Under the pieces are notes generated by a model. That model worked only from the letters and a program-made list of their open reading frames with translations. It did no database searches and had not been told where the DNA came from. 64,000 nucleotides of DNA from the NCBI GenBank assembly GCA_963565915.1, contig OY751488.1, forward strand, positions 1,922,001 through 1,986,000, read 5' to 3'. Below are positions 47,501 through 58,035 of the stretch, in pieces. This stretch comes from Entoloma clypeatum (lineage: Eukaryota; Basidiomycota; Agaricomycetes; Agaricales; Entolomataceae). Within the stretch, counting starts at the first letter, position 1. Each line of letters begins with the position of its first letter. Both the position numbers and the translations under genes were made by a program.

Positions 47501-47957
47501 ACCGAACAGAACTACCGCCAGATTATGACCGTTGGCATCTATTGAGCGACCATGATTCGGCCATGACTCGACAATTCAAGCTTCGCACACAATGTCTGTC
47601 CTGGTTTCAATGACCCGTGTTACACCGTATACGACACCAGTGAGGCCCAAAGTAAGATGGACGCAAGAGAACGCACAATAGCACGAGGGAGCTGCATCTT
47701 GGTCTCAGCAAGAGATTGAGGCACCGGGGAGCTGGAAGGAATGATGCTCAAGAGCATGTCCCGGTCAAGATTCAATATTCACGGGTCGGTCGGGGCTGCG
47801 GCCGATTTCTCTGTGGGGAAGCGACTTAAAAGCTTTGATATAATAGGCATCTAAAAATACAATCTAGGGCCACAAGGTCATCTGTTGATTCGTATAAGTA
47901 GTTCATTCTTGGGAGGAGAAAGTGAACAGCCTCGCCTAAAGATGGGTAGCACAGATA
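44568..47957. other. 3.4-kb gene-poor region
   Basis: The longest stretch in the window without a supported gene. Some frames have a coding-like texture but no motif or splice model: a plus-strand frame near 45706-45920 and another near 46220-46330 (MARWILGRSACDVKNAVIFE). A 15-bp direct repeat, tttgtaagtatagc, occurs twice at about 46139-46165. A TATA-like gatataatag lies at 47837-47846. Decayed genes or a long non-coding transcript are possible; I see nothing decisive. Confidence 0.3.
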
Positions 47958-48773
47958 TCAGTCTCTCCGTAACAGGCCCAATTCCATACTGTCAGTAGCT
48001 TCGTCTTGCGCCCGTATGGGAACAACAGACAGGCCTTCCCGCATCTCTCTCTGCACGCATAGTTGTTCGGCCGTCGTGAGAGTTAAAAGCGCCCCTCCGA
48101 ACATGACGACCCAAAAGAAGAACGAGGTGGGTATAGACGCAGAATAGTAGCTTGTGAGCACAAGATGGTTGAAAACCAATGTCAACGCAAAATCGAGGAT
48201 CAGACGTGGTCGTCGGACAAGGGCGTAGAGGTAGAAAATACTGGGTCCATCATCAACAAAAAAAAAGCCAAAAAGGGAGATAAAGCAGTGACTCACTCTG
48301 CTGAGCATGCAATCATCCAACATATGGCTATGATCCAACCACGGACCGGGTCCGCCCGTCCATCCCATGTGTTCTGCGCCAATCCATGTCCAATTCGCTT
48401 GCCGCCACTCCATGCCCAGGAGTACGCGCTCCATCTCCCCTCGCCGTGTATGCCACGCACAGTGGGACGGCCAACCATCTCACGCCAGTCCATAATCATT
48501 CCTGCGAGGCATCACTTGATTCTTGTTGGTCATGATAATGAAGATGACGGCCTACCGACATTGGAAGCACCACCTTCGTAGTGCAGCGAGATGGGTTCAG
48601 CGAATAGGCTCAGGAGAGGTGGGATGAGAATCGATAGCGTCAGATAATGCAGAGTTTGCATAGAGACGATCTGGAGGGGGTCAATGAGTCGTTCTTCGGT
48701 AAATACGAATGGAGATTACTTGAGATATGAGTAACAAGGGGTCCCAGCGGGACAACGAAGTTTTGGGAGCCAT
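47958..48773 (-). CDS. SYS1: SYS1 homologue, Golgi membrane trafficking protein
   Basis: Four-TM Golgi protein that recruits the Arl3/ARFRP1 GTPase for endosome-Golgi traffic. Start MAPKTSLSRWDPLLLISQ, then an intron and IVSMQTLHYLTLSILIPPLL (TM1), matching the 'WDPLLI..QI..MQ..YY' opening of SYS1. A second intron (about 48505-48556) precedes a longer-than-usual polar insert (residues about 50-110, EMVGRPTVRGIHGEGRWSAY). A third (about 48237-48294) leads to IFYLYALVRRPRLILDFALT, FNHLVLTSYYSASIPTSFFF and LTLTTAEQLCVQREMREGL, the conserved C-terminal TM block and EQLC/REM motif. About 220 residues, slightly longer than yeast or human SYS1 because of the insert. Divergent from the dipeptidyl aminopeptidase gene, which also acts in the late Golgi. 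Confidence 0.85.
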
Positions 48774-48931
48774 AAGTGTGGATTTTAGAGGTGATGGACG
48801 GTTACACTCCCATACAGTCGTGGTGGTGACAGAAAGAGAACAACCATTTTAGGGTTAGGGTTACTACACCAACACTATTCCCTATTTGCCCGTCTCTGAA
48901 CTTTACTCGTGGCTTTGTACTTACCTTCGGG
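48774..48931. promoter_or_regulatory. Shared divergent promoter of SYS1 and the dipeptidyl aminopeptidase, with telobox-like repeat
   Basis: Only 158 bp separate the two start codons. It contains ttagggttagggtta (48849-48863), a two-and-a-half-unit TTAGGG repeat. Such teloboxes in fungal promoters are bound by Tbf1/Rap1-type or other Myb factors. Co-regulation of the two genes is inferred. Confidence 0.5.
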
Positions 48932-51900
48932 ATGTCTAGAACAGCCTACCAAAGGCTCTCAGTCGAAGAGAGCGCTGCGGTCGCGGTGGGCGTGTCTCCG
49001 GTCCGTCAATCAAATCCTCTCGGTTTTGTCAGGCCAGCCACATATTATGGGGAGGGACCATTTGATGTCGCGAGCTCGGAAAGTGAGGATGAGGACGAGG
49101 AATCCGAGTCCCTCCTGGAGAAGAAATTGGGGCCGTCAAGTCCGGGGATGGCAGAGCTGGGCGACAGGTTCTCAGATTCAGGCCTGAGAGACGAAAGTGA
49201 TACAAAGGTTCGTGCATTTCCTTGTCAACGGGTATGCTGGGATTCAGAGCCGTTCGTCAATCCAAAGTTTTGGAATATCTTTGATGAAACGACCCATCGT
49301 GTGTGCTAACATTCGTCGTATTCTAGAGACCAGCCTCGGTCCGTTTCCTTGTCGTATTGCTTGCAGGCGTTCTTTGTTTTGCTGCGATCATCGGAATCAT
49401 AGCCGCCACGGCGTATTCTGAAGTGTCCGGCCGCCGCACGGGTTCCAAGAAACTTACCATGGATCATATGTTCAACGGGACCTTTGCCGTGGAGAAAAAG
49501 GTTGTAGATTGGGTACCAGAAGGTTCCGTATCAAATTTGGCTGGTATCGTTGACACAAAAAACCTGATATTACAACAGCTGGAGATGGTGTATTCTCTCT
49601 CTACGAGGATGCTGCCATCAAATTGGTTGACCTCAAGACAAATACCACGAAGGTTTTGGTCTCCGTAATTGATGTAAAGGATGTAGGTTTTTTCTGCGCA
49701 AGGTGAAACAAGACTTGTTCAAATTCTGCTCAATAGGAGAATGGCAAGCCTCTCGTCTGGACGAGTTGGAAGATATCTGCAGACATGAAATACATTCTTT
49801 TCAAAGCCAACTATCGAAAGGTGAGTACCAACCAATTTATTCTGGGCTCTCGTTTCTTACACCTCTACCTAGCAATGGCGTTGGTCAAGCCACGGAAATT
49901 ACTATGTTCATAATATATCACAGAAGACGACGCATCCTATAATACCACCCACAAGCCCCTCCAGAACCGCCTATGCGGCCTGGTCACCAACGGGAGAATC
50001 AATAGCATTTGTGACGGATAATGATCTATACGTTTTAACCTCTCCATCGTGAGCGTCTCCCGAATACATCGTCACTCTATTCTGATACCGCCCCCCAGCC
50101 CCTCAGCAGTGCCCATTCGCGTCACGACATCAGGCAACGCCTCCCTTTTCCACGGGGTGCCAGACTGGGTCTACGAAGAAGAAATATTTTCTCGCGACTT
50201 TGCCCTCTGGTGGTCCCCAGACTCGCAAAAACTCGCTTTCCTCAAATTCGACGAAACAGACGTGGACGAATATAATTTCCCTATTTACAACCCCACCAGC
50301 AACAACGATGCCGTAGTCCCATATACCCATGACGTTGTCATGAAATACCCTAAACCTGGATACAACAACCCCCTGGTCTCAGTGCACGTCTTTGACCTCG
50401 GAAGACATCTAGCCTCTGACTCGCACTCGCACTTCAACCCGGAAAGGGCAGCTACTACTGGCTTTCCCGATGCAAAGAATACTTACGAGTTGGATTGGCC
50501 GCGGCGGCACGCTGTGAATGATAGCATCATATTGGAATTAGCTTGGGTCGGCGATGCATCGCTTATCGTTAAGGAAGTCAACCGCAATGCCAATAATGGG
50601 ACTGTAGTGCTCTTCAATTTGGATGCTGCAGAAGCGAGATCGAGGTCCTTTGGAACGGTAGTGCGCAAGTTGGGGAAAGAAGGGGAGGAAGGGGATAATG
50701 GGTGGATCGATAACGTACGTTCGCGGGCTCCACTTTTTCATTCCACTCTATCGATCTTCGTTTCTGGTCCATAGGAGCAAAACATCCATCGGGTTCCGGC
50801 TAATTTCGTCGAGGGGGGAAAGGATGCATACCTTGATATCGTCCCGACAAAAGACGGCTTTAATCACATCGCGCTATTTAGTCCTGCCAGCTCGAGCACT
50901 CCCTACTTCCTGACGTCTGGCAAATGGGAAGTTACAGGTGGTATTCAAGGAATCGACGTACAGAAGGGAATCGTGTAAGTTCATCGGTCCATCCCCTCCC
51001 GTTTGGCTAATGAGGACGGTCTAGGTACTTCCAGGCAGCCAATCCATCTTCTATCGAGCGCAACATTTACTCGATCCCTTTACCTAAGAGTGTTCCATTT
51101 GCTGATGTAGGACCGACCGCTCTGACGGACGTGTCGAAACCTTCATACTACTCCGCAAGCTTCTCGCCAGGTGCTGGATATCATCTATTAAACTATCAAG
51201 GCCCAGGAATACCATGGCAGAAACTTGTACAAGTCGGCAATTCGAGTGAGGATATTCATTGAGGTTAATTATCGTTCAACGATTCCTGATACTTTGCTGC
51301 AGGTTTTGATTATTACCTGACGCGAAATGAGCACTTGACAAATATGACAATGGAGTATGAAGGACCTAACGTCCTACGTTCAACGATCATCAGCGACGGC
51401 TATGGTTTGTATTCTTCTCATTGATCCAGTTTCGACGTTACGTGTATGCACAGAACTCAACGTCCAAGAGATTCGACCACCCCGTATGGACGACTCTGGG
51501 CGGGTCAAGTATCCAGTCCTTTTCCATGTGTTCGTCAATATCTCTCCTTTTTTGGCTGGAACACTATGAGACTTATTCCCTTTGATAGATACGGCGGTCC
51601 TCACAGCCAGTTGGTGGATTTGAAGCACGCTCGCAGCTGGCACGACTACGTCGCATGTGGTCTATCATATATCGTCGTGGTGGTTGATGGCAGAGGGACG
51701 GGATTCAAGGGCCGGAAGCTCCGGAATATTGTGAAGGATAATTTGGGCTTCTATGAGACGATTGACCAAGTCAACGCTGCAAAGTGGGTTTCGACTACCC
51801 ATTCGTTAATCGGTGCCCGTGTTCATCTTCGTCCTTCCTTCGCTTCTAGGATATGGGCGGCGAAGGAGTACGTTGACCGTAAACGAATCGGAATCTGGGG

Positions 51901-52590
51901 ATGGGTAAGTTCCTGGTCGAATCACCTTGGTCCAGACCTTACCAATGTGCCGTGATTGGCTGTCGCTATAGTCATATGGGGGATTTATGGCATCCAAGGT
52001 GGTCGAAGCCAATGCGGGGGTACATACCTTGGCGATGTCTGTTGCTGTAAGTTCTCCTGGTTTGGCATGTAGATACAGTGCCTCACGCTGATCCCCACTC
52101 GCATGCAGCCTGTAACAAGTTGGCGCTTATATGGTATGTGCATGTGCTTTTCTCTGACTTTTGCCGAGGAATGATAAAAATCAATGCTCTAGACTCTATC
52201 TACACTGAGCGGTACATGAATATTCCTCAGCTAAATCCGGGCGGTTACATCAACGCCTCGATCTCGAATGTTACTGGGTTTCACAACGTCAATTTCCTAT
52301 TGGCTCACGGAAGTGCTGATGACAACGTGCATTATGCGAACTCGGCGCATCTGCTGGATATGTTTACAAAGGCCGAGGTCCGGAATTTCCGGTTTAGGAT
52401 GTTCACTGACAGGTCAGTCCGACTCTCGTTGATTGGTTACTCTTTGACGATCGCTTACTCCCCCTTGCGTCCGATGTCGCGCAGCGATCACTCCATCTCA
52501 CGGCGAGGTGGATTCCGAGAGCTGTACGAGTACATGACAGAGTTCTTGGTTGAGAAGTGGGGCAAGGGGGGGCGCCAACGAGGCTGGTGA
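48932..52590 (+). CDS. Type II membrane dipeptidyl aminopeptidase (S9B; STE13/DAP2-like)
   Basis: A serine exopeptidase removing X-Pro/X-Ala dipeptides in the late Golgi or vacuole; in yeasts Ste13 matures pheromone precursors. A long acidic cytosolic N-terminus ([15 protein letters not shown]) precedes one TM helix ([20 protein letters not shown]). The beta-propeller includes [40 protein letters not shown] (EE motif binding the substrate amino terminus) and [16 protein letters not shown]. The alpha/beta-hydrolase part has the nucleophile [10 protein letters not shown] (formed by splicing near 51905-51971), the Asp in [14 protein letters not shown] and the His in [10 protein letters not shown]. 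The catalytic triad is therefore complete. Well over ten small introns. About 880-900 residues. Divergent from SYS1. Confidence 0.9.
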
Positions 52591-52855
52591 GGAGCAACTT
52601 GGTGTGGAGCATCGATGGAGTACAACTTTTATGTATAAAAAGAGTCGGGCCCCGGTCGGGGTAATGTGCCAAGTTATTCGCGCGTGGAAGCCGAAAAATA
52701 GCGGAAAAAATCTGGAGGGGTCTGGGCCTTTGATGTAAAATAACACAGGTGAGGGCTAGACACATTCAAATCGGGACCTGGATAGATGGGTCCGATAGAG
52801 GGACGCCGGCAAGATAAATATCCAAAGAGCAGATGGCGAGGACAGAGAGCTCCCA

Positions 52856-54787
52856 ATGCCACCCCCCGCTGCAGGTTCCAGCGATACACGTAAATGCGCC
52901 CCTCGAGGCTTATGGAAGGCCCGGGTTGCGTCACGTTTACCGGCTCGGGATGGTCGTGATAGGCAAGACTCGCCGTCCAATTCTAACTTCGAGTCTGATA
53001 TAGACGACAACCACCCGTCTTCCTCATCAACTACCTCGAGGGACTTACCGCACGGCCCACCTGTCCACGACCACATCCTAGTCGATACTCTAGACGACGA
53101 GGTCCACTACTTCTTCGACCAGCCGGGACACTCGCGCACGAACAGTCCGTACGCCAAACCTGATTGGACAGCGCGCACTAAAATCATCAATATGTCTTCA
53201 ACTGCCAGAGGCGCTCCGATGGATGCAGAGGGCCCCACATTTGATCGCGATGATTGGGAGGATCTCAAAGAGCTCTTTTCCAAGGCGACTGAACTGTACC
53301 AAGGTAAGTCATCGGCGTTTTCAAATTGCCCGCTGGCCCTGGCCTCTCTGTCGGCCAAAATTGACCTTCATGGCCACCTAGATGAACCATCGGAGGCATT
53401 ACCTACCCTACGTGGGGTCATGCATGAATGCCATCGTTTTTTGCACTGTTACGAAGACCCATCTACCCTCTTTCTGGAGCCCCTATCACCTGAGAGTGAG
53501 CTTTTGCTCAGCCAGGCTCGACCCTCGGATATAGCGGTCAAAAAGCGCAGGAGCCCCTTTTCTTCATGCTCCTTGCGGCCCTGGTGAGAGGACACGTTGC
53601 TTATGGTCTTATCCTGGCTCACCCGAATAATTAATTAAAGGACAGGGTACGAATTACCGACTGCATTTCATTCTATCCTAGGATCTGCTCTTTATTTGAT
53701 GGGCAACATCATCGATCAGGACCCAACACTGGCTCTTGACGGCGAACCTGACAGCCCCATTTTTTATTGGGCATACGCTCTGGATGCCTTTGAAACTGGA
53801 GAAACCCTCCCAAGCCGCACCAGGGATTACGAGGCTCCGGAAGATTGGAGCATGTCTATGTTCTGGGGACGCACTTACGTCTGCCTTGCGGAAGAGACTG
53901 CGGATCGGCTGGCCAAGGCCAAACAATCCGGTGATGCCTACGTCTCCCCCCTGGCTCAAATCGCGTCCGAGGAGCCCGAATGGCCGCAAGAGTCTCCGTT
54001 CCACATTTTCGCTGCGCGTCGCCCAACCACTACTCGGCGCATGTCACTATTGGACACACCCCCACACGAGTTGATGATGTTCGCCATGGATCAGTTCACG
54101 CGGGGAATATTCCACATGCCACACCCACAGAAACGGGCGTGGCAGAAACAGAAACCCCAGAATCAATCGACGGCGTCCTCGTCCTCGTCGTCAAGCGGTG
54201 GATCCACGAGCGCCGCGAGCGGGCCCGTTTCTGGTGCACCATCCTGCCATCCAGAGACCTTCTCCCGCGCTCGGGAACTTTTCAACGTCGCCTACGACGT
54301 GCTTCTCCTTTCCGACAAATTTGAGAACCCGACGGAGAGGCAGCAGTGGGCCTCCTGGGCAGACTCCATATTTGAGCAAATGAAAAACGAGGCGGACATC
54401 GATGCGTGGCGCGGGCCGATCAACACTGCACGTGGTCGATGCTGGCTCATCTTTGGCTCGGCAGGGGCTGTCATGCTCGAACCCGCATTGGAGCGCGGCG
54501 AGGTGGACGTCCTTACGTCCGAGGAGGCCGAAGATACCCGCGATGGCTTGACAAAGGCAATTGGCTTTTTTGAGCGCGCGATAGGGTCGGCGTCTGGAGA
54601 GCAGATGAACGACTCAGAGGCGCGGGAGATCAAAAGGATGCTTGTGGAATCGCTTGTTACGCTGGCAAACTGCACGAGCGACCACGTTAAGAGGGAAGAG
54701 TTATATCAGAGGGCGGAGGTGGAAGGAGGCGCTGACTATGATTTGGAGATGTATGATTCTGATGGCGATCAGGTTATGGAAGATTGA
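52856..54787 (+). CDS. ETT1/Nro1-like protein (translation termination enhancer / Ofd1 regulator family)
   Basis: In yeasts, Ett1 promotes translation termination and fission-yeast Nro1 inhibits the oxygen-sensing dioxygenase Ofd1. Seen here: a Ser/Arg-rich N-terminus, DWEDLKELFSKATELYQ joined by an intron (about 53304-53380) to DEPSEALPTLRGVMHECHRF, then TAFHSILGSALYLMGNIIDQ, DPTLALDGEPDSPIFYWAYA and LDAFETGETLPSR. TPR-like helices continue (TFSRARELFNVAYDVLLLSD, EDTRDGLTKAIGFFERAIGS), and the chain ends in an acidic tail (DSDGDQVMED). A second intron between about 53560 and 53640 is not firmly placed. A Ser run (SSSSSSS) interrupts the middle. The family call rests on the 'RGv.HECdR.L' and 'YWl.ALD.FE.GE.LPSR' patterns. 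The start could instead be an internal Met at about 53192. Confidence 0.58.
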
Positions 54788-55768
54788 ACGTTTACAGGCC
54801 TGCACTTTGTTTGCCCCTTGGGATCCGCTCTTTTTGTTCCTTCTTTGCCGTTGTTATCTTGGGCATCATGATCATTGTACATCTTGACTCTTGTTAATAT
54901 GCTAATATGTCTGTGTAAATTATTCTCATAGCGCATTTGTAGCATCATCACCATCATCATCTTTGTATTTTGTATTCTAGATTGACTGAACTCTCTGTGC
55001 GTAGTTGGTGGGGTGTCTCTGATTGGGCTGCTCAATTCAGTAGACTGTTTGGCTCGGACCCTGACTTCGGCGCGAGACTTCCGAGTCCGGCGTGCTCCAC
55101 GCTCAGCAGCCAGTGCCGCGGTCGTCTGATTGGTACAAGTCGAGTTTGAATAATGAACGAACGTTGAGGCCAGAGGAGTGACCAAGTATACGTTACACAG
55201 GTAACTGATTAGGCTACCTCGCCTCGCCACCATGAGTAAGTAAACTAAGAGTAAAGAAGCCAGAGATCAAGCTGAGAGAGATGGAAAAAATGTCCGCGGC
55301 AACGAGTCTCAACTTGTCAAGACTGTGACCTTCAAGGCAATCTCCATTGGAAGACAACATCGATGACAGTGTCTGCGAACTTCGAAGCAGCGCGCCGTAC
55401 CGCCGACAACAGCCGAGGAGTAACGATCAATGAGTGGGCGATGTCGATGGAGGACGTTGACTCGTTGATTGTGATGTGGGGGGTCTCAGTTTGATGGCAA
55501 AGTGTTGATGGCAAAGTGTTGGCGGCGGTGGTCAGGTTGAAACTGACTGAATTATTGTCAAATCAAGTACATCCAGTACGATATGACGTTATCATAATAA
55601 GATCAAGTACGTATATCGGAATGATCTGGCCCGGTAACAAAAAAAAAAAAAAAGAAGAAGAGGGGGGCGGGGGATTTATTACGTGGGTATCATACTGAAG
55701 AACCAGACGCAATTGTACGCGACTGGCGTTCTTGTCAGTCGTAAAATATATACTGAACAACGACATGC
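54788..55768. other. Intergenic region
   Basis: Between the ETT1-like gene and the small coiled-coil gene. Contains catcatcaccatcatcatc near 54943-54961 and a 15-A run followed by gaagaagagggggg (about 55639-55669). No gene is seen. Confidence 0.4.
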
Positions 55769-56161
55769 CTAGAGCTTCGCCAAAGATTCCCCCAGCGGCT
55801 CGTAGACCCGTCGACCACGCATTTTGCAGACGACTTCTTCCAAAGACGCAACCTGCACCGTGAGCTCCAGCATCTTCGCCTCCATCATGGACGTGTGCAT
55901 TCTTCGCCGATTGTCGATCTCGAGCTGGGTGATCATGGCCGCTTCTATCGTCGCGAAGCGTCTCTCAAGCTCCTTGACCCTTTGGGCGTCAGCTGTTGTG
56001 CTGGATCCAGCTGCTACATTTGGAACAGAGTCGGCGGAGCGAAGAGAGGAGGATTGTCCCGCAAGGGTAGAGAGTTCAGGGGCCGTTGCGGACTGAGGAA
56101 TTTTGATGATCACACGTCGGCGTGTTTCAGTAGGAACCTGAGAGGATTGATGATGTGCCAT
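55769..56161 (-). CDS. Small coiled-coil hypothetical protein
   Basis: 130 residues, single exon. The N-terminal third is polar and Ser/Thr-rich (MAHHQSSQVPTETRRRVIIK). The C-terminal two-thirds show heptad-like spacing of hydrophobics (VKELERRFATIEAAMITQLE, MEAKMLELTVQVASLEEVVC), predicting a coiled coil. No signal peptide or TM segment and no recognised family. Supported only by length, composition and the coiled-coil pattern, so it could be spurious. Confidence 0.45.
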   Translation of the reverse strand: MAHHQSSQVPTETRRRVIIKIPQSATAPELSTLAGQSSSLRSADSVPNVAAGSSTTADAQRVKELERRFATIEAAMITQLEIDNRRRMHTSMMEAKMLELTVQVASLEEVVCKMRGRRVYEPLGESLAKL

Positions 56162-56606
56162 GGCAAGAGAAAGTTGAGATGGAAGTTGACGTTCCTGTTG
56201 GGGACTATTGGGTTGGGATGTAACGGGTGAGGCTGACGATGGAAAGAAGAAGTGATTATGAAACTATACCCCCCCGATGACGGATGATTTATAGAAGACG
56301 CAATTAGGAGTTTGGAAGTGTTTGAGATCCCAAGGTCCATGATTTTAAGAGATCGCTGACAGGAGGGGGTTTTCAAGTTCACACAGCCAGCGTGCCCCTA
56401 ATATTGAGCAAACAGGACTCACGGGGAACTGCATGATCAAGTCCGCGAGATTCGATTCTTCCAAAGTGAGAAGTTATTCAAGAGTGGTTATTACACGCAA
56501 TAGATCGACTGGGTGGGCAAGCTCTAAGATTCTATTCCAGGTTTCCATGGCTTTGGACAGCTGACCTGGCAATGGCGGTTCCATTTCACGACGGGTATGA
56601 ATGATA
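56162..56606. other. Intergenic region
   Basis: 5' flank of the coiled-coil gene and 3' flank of the carrier gene. No supported feature. Confidence 0.4.
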
Positions 56607-58011
56607 TCATGAGAAGGCATGGACGATCGTTTCGAAAGTGGCAAAGGTAACCATGTTGACCGGGATGGCACTGAAAGTGGCGTTGAAAAAGGACGGTATA
56701 TAATGCTGAAGCCGCGATCCTTACCGAATGAGTGTCGGAGAAAGACCTCGGAAGAATACACTAATCCCTTCCGTGCGATAGGAATAGATGATCGTGGAAA
56801 GGGTCGTTCGATAGGGGTTCGCATTTAGCGTTGACTGTGATGAAAGAAGAGGCGAACGGTTGCTTTGTAGGTCCTGATTGGGAGTCAGCGGAGTTCTCTC
56901 GCTGCCTTGCATACGAGTCTTGACAACGTCCAATGGAAAGGTAGCGACCCATCCAACTGAAAGATAGGGCAGTTAGTTAGTCATGCCGCGAAACACTAAA
57001 ATTCAGGTTACATACTTATCCCGGCAACGCCTCCTGCGATAAGTAGTGCAGACCAATAGGTGGGTGAGTTGCCACTCCCGGGCCGGTTTCTAGAGTTCTG
57101 AGAAGCAAAAAGCCTGAGAGTAGCCTCGTACTCGTGACCATAGAAGCAAGAGATTAGTACAGCACAAAGGATAGAAGTCTTTGGTAGACGGGACATACAG
57201 CAAAGAAGTATGCTCCGTATCCAATATCCCTGAGGGCTGTCGCCGTCCAGCCGCGGTACAAACCAGGGACGCCAGCATCCCTCCAGATTTTGAGGGCAAC
57301 CTGTCGTGTAGATGTACGAGTCAAGGAGGATTGCTCTCTGATCTTGATGAGTTCGATCGGAGTCGTTAGAATTCTGGGAAAGGGTCAGACGATTGTTGAT
57401 AAAAAAAATGGCATGATAACATACGAGGTAACGATGCCAGTCCCAGCACCTGCGAGAGCGACTTGTGTGAGTGTCGGGATGGCCTCATAGTCCTCCAATT
57501 GCAGCTTCACAAAGAACCTGTATGACGAAAAGATGAGGCCGTTCATGAGTGCCACTGACACCTATAAAGTGGCACAAGTTGTCGATAAGCATGCCCGCAG
57601 CAGCAACCGTGATTTGACGCACCAGGGGTGATGTGATTCCCTTGAACAAGCCAGCGAACTTCTCCTCACGCATGATCGTAGACAAGGCATTCATCGTCGA
57701 GCCATATTTCTGGGCCGTTTGGGGATTCTGGAATCGCACTTTCACTGGAAGGGAAAGCCGTGTATTGGGCATATTCTTAAAAGATAGCAGACCAAACCTG
57801 TATCGAAGGGATGTCCAACGAGCAAGCTGGTCATTCCCTACAGTAGCAGGCTCACTATCGATTTCTGATCCAGGTGCGAAAAACCTACGGATACAGTACC
57901 AGCAATGAAGTCAAGTGTTGGATCCAACTCGACTGATGCCTGGATACCTTTTCACAGTGTTTTTCAGAGGAAAGGAATACTGTCCATGAAAAAAACCTTA
58001 CCTTCGTTCAT
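56607..58011 (-). CDS. Mitochondrial carrier (SLC25 family; carnitine/ornithine-carrier-like)
   Basis: Inner-membrane solute carrier with three repeated modules. Start MNE joins via an intron to VELDPTLDFIAGTVSG. First module: LVGHPFDT spliced to VKVRFQNPQTAQKYGST, the canonical PxD..K/R signature, then AGLFKGITSPLVR. Second module, around 57300: RVALKIWRDAGVPGLYRGWT-like sequence with TATALRDIGYGAYF. Third: GGVAGI spliced to GWVATFPLDVVKTRMQ, a loop of about 35 residues, then ISVFFRGLSPTLIRAIPVNM and FATFETIVHAF before the stop at 56607-56609. At least seven introns. About 310 residues, normal for the family. The substrate cannot be read from sequence; RAIPVNMV.FA.FE is typical of the carnitine/ornithine/basic amino-acid branch. 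Starts 25 bp from the divergent MDR copy. Confidence 0.82.
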
Positions 58012-58035
58012 CGTCCACTGTAGAATTCGGGTAAC

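Noticed and set aside
54943..54961. catcatcaccatcatcatc as a His-tract coding exon
   Set aside because: It lies in the 3' flank of the ETT1-like gene after its stop, with no open frame or splice signals; treated as a simple repeat.
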